Assembly (NCBI GenBank): GCA_003211515.1
Contig: QCSN01000001.1
Coordinates: forward strand, 1 to 64,000
Origin: Synechococcus sp. AG-670-F04
GTDB taxonomy: Bacteria > Cyanobacteriota > Cyanobacteriia > PCC-6307 > Cyanobiaceae
Length of the DNA stretch: 64,000 bases
Direction of reading: 5' to 3'
The notes under the pieces are model-generated. The model was given only the letters and a program-made list of their open reading frames with translations, searched no databases and was not told where the DNA came from. Each line of letters starts with the position of its first letter. The stretch's first letter is position 1. A program made the position numbers and the translations under genes. This document shows, piece after piece, positions 26,645 to 34,622 of this stretch.

Positions 26645-27664
26645 TCAGACTTTTCGGGCAGGCAATTTGCTGAGAGGATTGACGGCTGCACCACCGGAAC
26701 GACGAATCTCAAAATGAAGGTGTGGTCCAGTACTGCGTCCAGTACTGCCCATTAGAGAAATACGAGTGCCTTGCGCAATCGGCTGGCCTTTCTTGACAAG
26801 CAGTCGACTGTTGTGGGCGTAACGAGTTGATTCACCATCGAGGTGGGCGATTTCAACCAAATAACCATAACCACTGCTCCAGCCGGCATAACTCACGATT
26901 CCATCCCTCGCAGCATGGATCGGAGTACCTGTGTTGTTGGCGATGTCGATTCCCTTATGCATGCGACCCCATCGCCAGCCATAGCCAGACGTGAACACAC
27001 CTTTGGTTGGCCACACATAGGTGTCAGTGAGACGATCCAATTGAGGAGCACCCGGGAACTGAAGCGTGTCGGGCCAGCTGGCACCGCCACTGAAGGAAGG
27101 GCGGATCGCAAGAAGTTTCTGAGTGGAGGACGCCTTTGTGATGCGGACTTCCCGTCCAGCCGTCATGGTCGCGAGATCAAGACCTGGATTGAAAGCACGA
27201 AGCTCAGTACCGGTGATGCCGTGTCGCTTCAAAAAGGAATGAAGGGTGTCCTGTGCTTGAAATTCGGCGTTGTCTTCGAGCGGGGGCAAGGGTGCGACAG
27301 GCGCTGTATCCCGGAGTGATGAGGCATCCAAACCAGCGATATTCAGATCGATCTGCTGGTCGGAAACAAGCAACTGGATCCACTCACCACGCTTGAAGAC
27401 TCGTCCCTCACTTGTTTTATTCGTCGCAGCAAGATCAGATACAGGCAACTCAAGCCGCCGTGCGATTGAAGCGAGGGCGACACGATCGCTGGCTTTGATC
27501 CAGACAGGTTCAGGATTAGTGGCAGGGAGTGAGGAAAGCTCTGGAAGCGGAGGAAGTTGGGCGATCTGAAGCCGACGATGATCAGCCTGGCCTGGCAGAG
27601 CACTCCAGAGGGAAAGCACCAAAAGAGGAGTGGCTGCAGTAACCAGGGTCAGCGAAGGCTGCAT
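26645..27664 (-). CDS. Secreted LysM-type M23 metallopeptidase
   Basis: About 339 residues from the ATG at 27664; the frame is open 81 bases further but the signal peptide begins here. A hydrophobic segment (TLVTAATPLLVLSLWSAL) is followed by a LysM-like region (about 60-120, VALASIARRLELPVSDLAATN) and a second one. The C-terminal M23 domain has zinc ligands HKGID and HLHFE at the usual spacing. The likely role is peptidoglycan hydrolysis or activation of amidases in the periplasm. The tRNA gene lies 40 bases downstream. The gap to the trmL gene (27665-27768) shows no other feature. Confidence 0.9.
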   Translation of the reverse strand: MQPSLTLVTAATPLLVLSLWSALPGQADHRRLQIAQLPPLPELSSLPATNPEPVWIKASDRVALASIARRLELPVSDLAATNKTSEGRVFKRGEWIQLLVSDQQIDLNIAGLDASSLRDTAPVAPLPPLEDNAEFQAQDTLHSFLKRHGITGTELRAFNPGLDLATMTAGREVRITKASSTQKLLAIRPSFSGGASWPDTLQFPGAPQLDRLTDTYVWPTKGVFTSGYGWRWGRMHKGIDIANNTGTPIHAARDGIVSYAGWSSGYGYLVEIAHLDGESTRYAHNSRLLVKKGQPIAQGTRISLMGSTGRSTGPHLHFEIRRSGGAAVNPLSKLPARKV

Positions 27665-27768
27665 ACAAAGACCACGACGTGCGAACTGAATGAGTCCAAC
27701 AAATTCAGTCGGGCAAAAAGTAACGACAAGAACACTCAGGTGCAAGCCGAGCTGGGGCAGTCAAGGGA

Positions 27769-28269
27769 TCACCACATCCCAAGGCGAGACCCAGCCGAGA
27801 AGACCGCAATGGCGCAGGCAACAGAGAGATTGAGGCTTCTGACCCCTCCCTGTCCGTCAGCATTTGCAGCCCCCGGCATCGGAATCGTGAGCAGTTCCGA
27901 GCAACGTTCACGGACTGGATCTGGTAATCCGGTGTCTTCACGCCCGAACAGGAGGACATCCCCTGCTTGGAAATCAAAGCTGGGAAGCGCTATGCCTCCA
28001 TACCGGCTGCAGCCAATGATCCTGCTTCTGGCGGGCAGCTGCCCACACAGATCACTGAAATCGCTATGGGTCGAGAGCTGAACATGAGGCCAGTAATCAA
28101 GACCAGCGCGACGCAAGTGACGATCATCGATGCTGAAACCGAGGGGTTCAACAAGTGCGAGTGGAACCTGAAAAGCAGCGCAGGTTCTTGCAATGTTGCC
28201 CGTATTGGGAGGAATCCTCGGCTCATAGAGCGCCACCCTCAGAGGGGATTCAGGACAAGGCAAGCTCAT
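27769..28269 (-). CDS. trmL: tRNA (cytidine/uridine-34 2'-O)-methyltransferase TrmL
   Basis: A SPOUT-fold enzyme that methylates the ribose at the wobble position of certain leucine tRNAs, using SAM. The 166 residues have the three SpoU motifs: EPRIPPNTGNIARTCAAF at about residue 16, LLFGREDTGLP at about residue 104, and a C-terminal block with IPMPG and SLNLSVACAIAVF. The knot-forming region is complete. The start overlaps the stop of cobU by 4 bases (ATGA), so the unit reads pcxA-cobU-trmL from left to right on the reverse strand. Confidence 0.93.
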   Translation of the reverse strand: MSLPCPESPLRVALYEPRIPPNTGNIARTCAAFQVPLALVEPLGFSIDDRHLRRAGLDYWPHVQLSTHSDFSDLCGQLPARSRIIGCSRYGGIALPSFDFQAGDVLLFGREDTGLPDPVRERCSELLTIPMPGAANADGQGGVRSLNLSVACAIAVFSAGSRLGMW

Positions 28270-28826
28270 GGCACGGCGTGACCGAGATCCCGAAGATTGA
28301 TTGCACGACCTTGCACAACCAGCCAGCTGTCATCGGCGATGGACTGAATGCGTTGCGTGAGTTCACCAAGACGATCACGGAACAGGCCTCCCAGAGCCGT
28401 GGCAGGCACGACCCCCCAACCCGTCTCCTCAGCCACCAGCACACGGGTTTGAGGCATTGCCTGGAGTTGGTGAATGAACGTGTCAGCGGTGTCGAGCCAT
28501 TGACCCGTTGGTTGATCCAGGCAGGAGGCCACAAACCCCCCAACAGCATCCAGGAGAACGGAGTGTTTCCGCTCAATGCTGGTCAGTGCGGAGGTCAGGT
28601 TTTGATCAGCCTCCAGGAGACACCAATGCTCTGGACGGCGGCGGCGGTGTTGGTCAATCCGTTCCTGCCAAGACACATCATCAGGCCTGTTGGGCAATGT
28701 GGCGACATAGGTCACGTAGGGATCCCCATGAACAAGATGTTCAGCCCATCGGCTTTTCCCACTGCGGCTCGGCCCACTCACGAGTACGAGTGAACCGCAG
28801 AGAGGTTTGTGATCAACCTCCGCCAT
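28266..28826 (-). CDS. cobU: Adenosylcobinamide kinase / adenosylcobinamide-phosphate guanylyltransferase
   Basis: Phosphorylates adenosylcobinamide and then activates it with GTP, a step in assembling the lower ligand of cobalamin. The 186 residues carry the P-loop LVSGPSRSGKSRWAE at about residue 14, followed by YVATLP and the block DAVGGFVASCL. All are typical of CobU/CobP. The gene overlaps pcxA by 14 bases and trmL by 4. In this window cobN also belongs to cobalamin synthesis, and metH uses the product. Confidence 0.94.
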   Translation of the reverse strand: MAEVDHKPLCGSLVLVSGPSRSGKSRWAEHLVHGDPYVTYVATLPNRPDDVSWQERIDQHRRRRPEHWCLLEADQNLTSALTSIERKHSVLLDAVGGFVASCLDQPTGQWLDTADTFIHQLQAMPQTRVLVAEETGWGVVPATALGGLFRDRLGELTQRIQSIADDSWLVVQGRAINLRDLGHAVP

Positions 28827-29961
28827 TCATCCCCTTGAGAGTGGCCACCGAAGAAGGCGACACACGATTGAGGTAGCGGAAAATCCAGTATTTGAATATT
28901 GTTGCCAGAATCACAGGAAATGTGGCGATAAACAGCATGATGAAACCCTGCTGTGCTGGTATACCAATGTGATGCGCAATTCCCTCCAATAAAACAGTCC
29001 AACCTTCCGGACTATGGTATCCAACAAAGATATCGGTAAATAAAATAATTGCGAATGCCTTAGCCGAATCACTCAATCCATAAACAGCTTCGTCAATAAA
29101 GCCACGCAGGACCCTTAAATCATCTCGACTGAATAGGCAAACAAAGACAAAGGCAAAAAATGCTGCAAGGTCCGAAAGCACATTCTTAACGGCATGCAAG
29201 CTCTCATCTTCTGATGTCTTCTTTAACTCTTCCGCCTTGACGCTTAATTTGGAACGCAACTCCTCCTGCGTCGGAGGTGCGCTTCCCTGCAAGAGGGCCT
29301 CAAATTCAATTTCTTGCTTGTATAAACTAAGTTTTTGAACAGCTTTGTCCTGAAGGTTTGGTTGCGGATAACTCAGAAATGTGAGCTCAGGGGAAAGTCG
29401 ATTCACAAGTGGTGAAAAGACATATGTATGGGAAATCTGTTGAACAAGAAGAGGGATCAGAATAAGTAGAAGCAGGATTCGCAGAGACACCAAAGTGGAA
29501 TCCCTACGTCTTCTGAACCCAGCCACCAAAGTCTCTTCCGAGGTTGGGTCCAGTTGACTGCGAACGGAATCGAACAACCCCAACAAGGAACGGGGTAATG
29601 GGTTAGGAGGCCGACTGAGCTTTGGGCTATTGGCTATGCGCTCAGGGGAATAACGCTGGACCACAGCTTCAATCAACTGAAGCTGACGCAACTCTTGCGG
29701 GTCGAGTTGGCCGCGATTGGGCTCCACAATCACACTGACTGATCTGCAGATCTTCAGTGCCGTTCGAAACCTCCTGAGGATTGTGGCTTGAACCGAGCGG
29801 GGCACAGTGAGTTCAAGATCCGGACGAATCGGTCGATCGTCGTAAAACTCAAGTTCGAGGCTCTGAATCAACAACGCCGCTTCATATCCCCGTTCCAGTT
29901 CATTGGTGAGGTCGAACGCCTGGCTGTCCGCGAAAAATCCAATCCAGTTGCGACGACTCAT
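28813..29961 (-). CDS. pcxA: Proton extrusion protein PcxA (CemA/Ycf10 homologue)
   Basis: A 382-residue inner-membrane protein related to plastid CemA; in cyanobacteria it is needed for light-induced proton extrusion linked to CO2 and ion uptake. The N-terminal half is soluble and basic. Membrane segments begin near residue 170 (LRILLLLILIPLLVQQI) and continue at the C-terminus (LAAFFAFVFVCLFS, AFAIILFTDIFVGYHSPEGW, FIMLFIATFPVILATIFKYW). The pattern FVGYHSPEGW is characteristic. The upstream psb32 gene ends 13 bases before its start. The last 14 bases overlap cobU. Confidence 0.93.
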   Translation of the reverse strand: MSRRNWIGFFADSQAFDLTNELERGYEAALLIQSLELEFYDDRPIRPDLELTVPRSVQATILRRFRTALKICRSVSVIVEPNRGQLDPQELRQLQLIEAVVQRYSPERIANSPKLSRPPNPLPRSLLGLFDSVRSQLDPTSEETLVAGFRRRRDSTLVSLRILLLLILIPLLVQQISHTYVFSPLVNRLSPELTFLSYPQPNLQDKAVQKLSLYKQEIEFEALLQGSAPPTQEELRSKLSVKAEELKKTSEDESLHAVKNVLSDLAAFFAFVFVCLFSRDDLRVLRGFIDEAVYGLSDSAKAFAIILFTDIFVGYHSPEGWTVLLEGIAHHIGIPAQQGFIMLFIATFPVILATIFKYWIFRYLNRVSPSSVATLKGMNGGG

Positions 29962-29974
29962 GGCGTGGGCTCAA

Positions 29975-30655
29975 TCAGCGGGAGAACACCCACCAGGTGG
30001 CCATCGGAATGATGGTTCCCAACACGAGCAAAACGATGATCCATGTGGTGGCATTACTGCTCTGGGTTTCCTCCTGTGTCGGAATATTGGTGGGGATCGT
30101 TGGCCGCACCATGTCTTCTGGAGGGCCTGGATCTTCACCACCGTTCAGCACGGTTGAGAGGCGATTGAGACCATCGAGGGAGGACTGACGAAACCGTTCA
30201 CCCTCACGCAACGGGATGGCCATCGTTGTGCGACCTGTGCTGGACAGAAGCGAATCGGGCAGCTGTGTCTTCAACGTCGGATCGGCCACAACAACGGCAC
30301 GTTTGTTCTGAGTTTCAATCAGCAAAAGCAGCAGAGGGTTGCTTGGATCACCATCAACAGTCCACTGATCGATCAGATCACGACCGAATCCATCCAACGT
30401 GAACCCGTAATCAAGCCGTCTCAACGTCACCAATCGTGCATCGAGGCGGTAAGCACCGAAGTCCTCAAGGCGCCGTTCAAGTTCCGCACGACTGGAGCGA
30501 CTCAGAACGTCAGCCTCGTCAACGATGCGATTTTCAGGGCGTTGGGCAGAGAAGTCGGCCGGTGCGATCGCCATGGCAGCCTGAACACCCAAACCCAGTG
30601 CAAGCCCAAGAGCTACCAGAGACAGCAGGATCGGTTTGAAGCGGTTCAGGAACAT
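29975..30655 (-). CDS. psb32: Photosystem II repair protein Psb32 (TPM domain)
   Basis: A 226-residue TPM-domain protein; the Synechocystis homologue protects photosystem II from photodamage and speeds its repair. A signal peptide is visible (LLSLVALGLALGLGVQAAMA, cut near residue 30). The TPM domain (about 35-165) shows NRIVDEADVLSRSSRAELER and the block LLLLIETQNKRAVVVADPTL. A final membrane helix follows (WIIVLLVLGTIIPMATWWVF). It is thus exported and anchored at the C-terminus. Its place next to pcxA fits a thylakoid-related unit. Confidence 0.9.
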   Translation of the reverse strand: MFLNRFKPILLSLVALGLALGLGVQAAMAIAPADFSAQRPENRIVDEADVLSRSSRAELERRLEDFGAYRLDARLVTLRRLDYGFTLDGFGRDLIDQWTVDGDPSNPLLLLLIETQNKRAVVVADPTLKTQLPDSLLSSTGRTTMAIPLREGERFRQSSLDGLNRLSTVLNGGEDPGPPEDMVRPTIPTNIPTQEETQSSNATTWIIVLLVLGTIIPMATWWVFSR

Positions 30656-30693
30656 CGAGAGCTAATCCACAGAACATGAGCCCCAGTTTGCCT

Positions 30694-31101
30694 TCACTCG
30701 TCCAGGCTGTCGCGATTCAAAGCCTCGATTGCTCGAAGAATGGCCTGGGCCTGACCATCGGCAAGATCAAGTTGGTTGGCCAGCTTCTGGAGAAACTCCG
30801 CTTCAGCAGCCATCACTTTTCGATCGGCGTGGACCAGTTGGGCTGCAACTGCCAATGCGGATTCCTTCTGAATCCCTGTCAATACAGGCAGAGCTTCACT
30901 CACCAACCCATCCACACCGTGTTCACGTAGACGGCGCAGAAGCAAATCGAAGAGATCTCCCATGTCCGCCTCGCTTGACGCGCTGTACAGCGAACGAAAC
31001 TCCAGCTGACGGCGAAGCGCATGGGCTTCATCGCGCCCCAACGTGCCATCACAAGCCACAGCAGCCAATGCAACGGCCGCAAAAGCTTCCTTCCGATCCA
31101 T
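30694..31101 (-). CDS. TerB-like small helical protein
   Basis: About 135 residues from the ATG at 31101; the frame is open further upstream but without a family-like sequence. It is all alpha-helical and resembles the tellurite-resistance TerB domain: KEAFAAVALAAVACDGTLGR then VAAQLVHADRKVMAAEAEFL, each ending with an acidic D-x-D/E pattern that can bind metal. The function of cyanobacterial members is unknown; a link to tellurite is doubtful. It is divergent from the CCB-factor gene, with 62 bases between starts. Confidence 0.78.
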   Translation of the reverse strand: MDRKEAFAAVALAAVACDGTLGRDEAHALRRQLEFRSLYSASSEADMGDLFDLLLRRLREHGVDGLVSEALPVLTGIQKESALAVAAQLVHADRKVMAAEAEFLQKLANQLDLADGQAQAILRAIEALNRDSLDE

Positions 31102-31163
31102 GATCAACCCCCTCTTTTTCACATTTGAGCAGGATGTGTCCGATCTGACAGCCATCAAATCTG

Positions 31164-31817
31164 ATGCCAGGACCTGCCCGCGTTGTACTCGGCGTTGCCC
31201 TGTTGATCCTGGTGCTCACGATCCTGAACGCCGCCTTGGCCTCGGCGATCAGTCCTGAACTGCAACGGGCTGAAGTGCTCAGCGGACTAGCCGCAGTTGG
31301 ACTGATGTTGGTGTCTGTCCTTTGGACACGTGCCAACCCTCGTAGTGCTGAACGGCGGGAGTTGAAAGGGGAGCAAGGTCTGCAGCTGGCTGAGAATCTG
31401 GACGCACTCCAGCGTCAGGAACTGGCCTGGGGCAGCCACATGCTTCTCACGGCGACACCGGCAGCGACGGTTCTTGTCCAATGGAAAGGCCAGATTGTGC
31501 TCCGCCGAGGTCTGCTCGGCACAGGCGAGTTCAAACCAGGACCGATCAGTCGCCGAGTTCTGGATCAGCAGAAGCTCATTTCATTAGTCAATACAGGACT
31601 TTTCCCTGGTCGAGTGGAATTTGATCCAGTCCTACCGGATCTCCCTTCAGTCATCGTCTGTCCGGCAGGATCGATGGGACTCGTGATCATCGGCGGCTGG
31701 TCCGAACGATGCTTCAGTCGATCCGATGAGCTTTGGCTTCAGGGATGGAGCGAACGTCTCAGAACGACACTCGAGGCTGATCCCGCTTCTCCCCGGTTGA
31801 ATTCTCCTCCAGCTTGA
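31164..31817 (+). CDS. CCB2/CCB4-type cytochrome b6f cofactor assembly protein
   Basis: A 217-residue membrane protein. Two N-terminal helices (VVLGVALLILVLTILNAALA and VLSGLAAVGLMLVSVLW) are followed by a soluble domain ending in LWLQGWSERLRTTLEA. The organisation matches the family named cofactor assembly of complex C subunit B. Its plant members attach heme c(i) to cytochrome b6. That role is inferred here from the family. The last 59 bases overlap the end of lptC on the opposite strand. Confidence 0.8.
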   Translation: MPGPARVVLGVALLILVLTILNAALASAISPELQRAEVLSGLAAVGLMLVSVLWTRANPRSAERRELKGEQGLQLAENLDALQRQELAWGSHMLLTATPAATVLVQWKGQIVLRRGLLGTGEFKPGPISRRVLDQQKLISLVNTGLFPGRVEFDPVLPDLPSVIVCPAGSMGLVIIGGWSERCFSRSDELWLQGWSERLRTTLEADPASPRLNSPPA

Positions 31818-32916
31818 TTCTTGACTGCACTCGTTGGCCGGGTGTTCCAAAACTGAGTGCTCCGTTCTCTCCGATCCGACCCTCCAACCGACCAGCTTGG
31901 GTTGTTTGATTCAAAGCATCGCGGCGAAGAGTTACATCACCATCGGCAATAACCTGCTCGTTGCTCCAGTTCCAGCTGCATCGTCGGGCCTTCAGCTGTT
32001 CGCCGGGCTGCTCAATGAAACAGTCCTCAGGAACAATCACGTTGCTGTTCAACTGATTCACGACGAAGCCGGTTCCAGTCGCCCGACCCTTCTTCAACGC
32101 AGCTTCAAAGGGCGAATCGGATTTGAGTTGCTGCTTCACGTAATTCCATCGTGTTGTTCCGGCTGAAATTTGACCCTTCCCCTCGCTCAGGGTCATCCGC
32201 ACAGGAGCAAACAGATCGATGTAGCCATTACGAGTATTGCCGGCAATCCTGGAGGCCGTCACGACCTGACCATCATCCTGGTCAGCCTGGACCGGCCCAG
32301 AGGCCACAAGCGTTCCATCCTCGAGATTCCAGGAGCCGTCGCCACTGCGAACGACAGTTTGCGGAGGGAGATCTGGCTTTCGTTCTTTCAACCACCGTTT
32401 CAGTTGGGTTGGGCCACGAAAAACGAGTTTGTCCTTGTCCTGATGGAAGGTGAGGTGGTTCACCATCAGGCTTGAATCGCGATCAACGGCTCCCGGGCGC
32501 TGATCAATCACCATCTTTGAATTTGATGGGGTCCAGACAAGACGGTCGCCAGTGATCAAAACCTTGCGCTGGTTTAGTTGTTGCAGGCGCACCCCACCCT
32601 CGAGAACAACGAGGGCTCCGTCATCGAGAACAACCGCCAGATCAGCACGAATCCGATAAGCAGGTTTGTTGTCGCGATACAACACGCCACTCGGTTGCCG
32701 GGCGCGGACCGTGCGGCTGTTCAAGTCGTAACGGGCCTCTGGACTTTTCAGATCCCAGTCCTTCGTTCCATCTGGATGACGCTGATTGAGATCAAGGGCG
32801 CGCAGCACAAACGGTCGGGGGGCCTCAACGGGCTGAGGTGGACCATCGCGGCAGGCTGTCAGTGCAAGTGCAAGTGCAATGCAGAACAGAGCCAGACGTG
32901 GGGAGGGAGACAGCAT
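31759..32916 (-). CDS. lptC: LptC-type lipopolysaccharide transport lipoprotein
   Basis: A 385-residue predicted lipoprotein with lipobox LTACRD at about residue 22 after a hydrophobic signal (LFCIALALALTAC). The rest is beta-rich, with repeated short strands (GTLVASGPVQADQDDGQVVT, EGKGQISAGTTRW) as in the OstA/LptC fold. LptC helps move lipopolysaccharide across the periplasm as part of the Lpt system. It is longer than the Escherichia coli protein (about 190), as in other cyanobacteria. It starts 5 bases beyond the stop of metG and its last 59 bases overlap the CCB-factor gene. Confidence 0.85.
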   Translation of the reverse strand: MLSPSPRLALFCIALALALTACRDGPPQPVEAPRPFVLRALDLNQRHPDGTKDWDLKSPEARYDLNSRTVRARQPSGVLYRDNKPAYRIRADLAVVLDDGALVVLEGGVRLQQLNQRKVLITGDRLVWTPSNSKMVIDQRPGAVDRDSSLMVNHLTFHQDKDKLVFRGPTQLKRWLKERKPDLPPQTVVRSGDGSWNLEDGTLVASGPVQADQDDGQVVTASRIAGNTRNGYIDLFAPVRMTLSEGKGQISAGTTRWNYVKQQLKSDSPFEAALKKGRATGTGFVVNQLNSNVIVPEDCFIEQPGEQLKARRCSWNWSNEQVIADGDVTLRRDALNQTTQAGRLEGRIGENGALSFGTPGQRVQSRIKLEENSTGEKRDQPRVSF

Positions 32917-32921
32917 GAATC

Positions 32922-34466
32922 TCAGAGTGGTTCCTCCAGCTCGAGACGCTGCATTACGGGGCTGGGTTTTGGCAGAGCGGAACCGGATTGGAGCACTCCC
33001 CAGACAAGCTGATCGCTCCAGGGGCCTGAGCTGGATTGAAAGCCGAGCTGCGAAAGAATTCGGCCACTCAGATCGGGAAGAAGTGGAGCCAGGAGAACAC
33101 CCACGACGCGAGCCGACTCCAGGACGACATAAAGATCATCGGCAACCTCCAATTCCTGGCCGGGTTGTTTCATGCGACTCCAAGGTGCCGTTTCATTCAG
33201 ATGGCCATTGGCCGCGATCGCCAGTTGCAGAATCGCCTCAGCCGCGGGTTTGAAGGCAAGCTGATTGAGGCGATCGCGAACAAGCTGGATGGTGTCATCA
33301 GCCCTCACAGCGAGAGGATGTCCATTGAGAGCAGCATCGCTGCAGGGGGGCACAGCATCGTCGAACCACTTTCTCGCCATCGACGACGTGCGATTGAGAA
33401 GGTTTCCGATCGTGTTGGCAAGATCATTGTTCACAAGATCTACAAAACGCTGCTGCTGAAAATCACCGTCATCGCCGAACTGGATGTCACGAAGCAGGTA
33501 CCAACGAACGGCATCGGGACCACAACGTTGCAACAGCGTTTGTGGATCCAGCACGTTTCCAAGAGATTTGCCCATCTTCTGCCCCTCACGGGTCAGGAAG
33601 CCATGACCGAAAACCCTCTCCGGCAATGGCAATCCTGCTGAGAGCAACATCGCTGGCCAGTACACCGCATGAAATCGCAGGATGTCTTTTCCGATCACGT
33701 GGACCGAAGCCGGCCAGCCCGCCTGCACGAGTCGATCCAAATCCACGGTTCCCCCATCGTCGAGGAGAGCACTGAGGTAACCAAGCAACGCATCAAACCA
33801 GACGTAGAACGTATGACCGGGCTGATCAGGCACTGGAAGCCCCCAGGTCACATTCGCTCTTGAAATGGAGAAATCACGCAGCCCCTGGGCAACGAAATTG
33901 CGCACTTCCTGGCGACGGCTTGGCGGAGCGATGAAATCGTCTCGGGCAACGAGCTCCTCAATCTGCTTTTGATAACGAGACAGCCGGAAAAACAGGTTCT
34001 CCTCATCTCGCCACTCCAGTGGGCGTTGATGGATCGGACAGTTCGGCTCGACAGCATCTGCCGCATCGTCTTTGTACTCCTCACAACCAACGCAGTACCA
34101 ACCGGTCTGCCGTCCCTTGATCACATCTCCGGAGGCCTGAACGCGGCCGTAAAACTGTTGGACCAGTTCCAGATGACGTGGGTTCGTTGTGCGCACAAAC
34201 CGGTCCTGACTGATTTGCCAGCGGCTCCAGAGGTCCTGGTAAGTGGCACTGATCCGATCACAGTGTTCCTGGGGACCGACCCCCTGGTCTTCCGCTGTGC
34301 GCTGAATCTTTTGGCCATGCTCATCAACACCTGTGATGAAGACCACCTGCTGGCTTTCCAGCCGCTGAAATCGCGCTAACGCATCACAGGCGATTGTTGT
34401 GTACGTACTTCCCAGATGTGGACTGGCATTGACGTAATACAGCGGAGTTGTGAGTGTGTAGGTCAT
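32922..34466 (-). CDS. metG: Methionyl-tRNA synthetase
   Basis: Charges tRNA-Met with methionine. About 514 residues from the ATG at 34466; an upstream start is open, but MTYTLTTPLYYVNASPHLG is the canonical opening. The HIGH-type motif is PHLG. The zinc-knuckle Cys residues appear in YCVGCEEY and a later NCPIH. The KMSKS motif is present as GQKMGKSLGN. The anticodon-binding helices complete the C-terminal part. No C-terminal EMAP dimerisation domain is present. It is divergent from the FAD enzyme gene (157 bases between starts). Confidence 0.96.
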   Translation of the reverse strand: MTYTLTTPLYYVNASPHLGSTYTTIACDALARFQRLESQQVVFITGVDEHGQKIQRTAEDQGVGPQEHCDRISATYQDLWSRWQISQDRFVRTTNPRHLELVQQFYGRVQASGDVIKGRQTGWYCVGCEEYKDDAADAVEPNCPIHQRPLEWRDEENLFFRLSRYQKQIEELVARDDFIAPPSRRQEVRNFVAQGLRDFSISRANVTWGLPVPDQPGHTFYVWFDALLGYLSALLDDGGTVDLDRLVQAGWPASVHVIGKDILRFHAVYWPAMLLSAGLPLPERVFGHGFLTREGQKMGKSLGNVLDPQTLLQRCGPDAVRWYLLRDIQFGDDGDFQQQRFVDLVNNDLANTIGNLLNRTSSMARKWFDDAVPPCSDAALNGHPLAVRADDTIQLVRDRLNQLAFKPAAEAILQLAIAANGHLNETAPWSRMKQPGQELEVADDLYVVLESARVVGVLLAPLLPDLSGRILSQLGFQSSSGPWSDQLVWGVLQSGSALPKPSPVMQRLELEEPL

Positions 34467-34622
34467 CCTGAATGTGGTCTCTCCACAGCTCCGCGCGACG
34501 CCGGATCCTAACGACCAACTTTCTTCCCAACCGTTGGCTGTCTCTTTACACGTCAAGAATCAGGCCGGCAGAACAGAGAAACCTTCAGGATTTCCACTCG
34601 GTCGTCAGGAAAGGATCGGCTC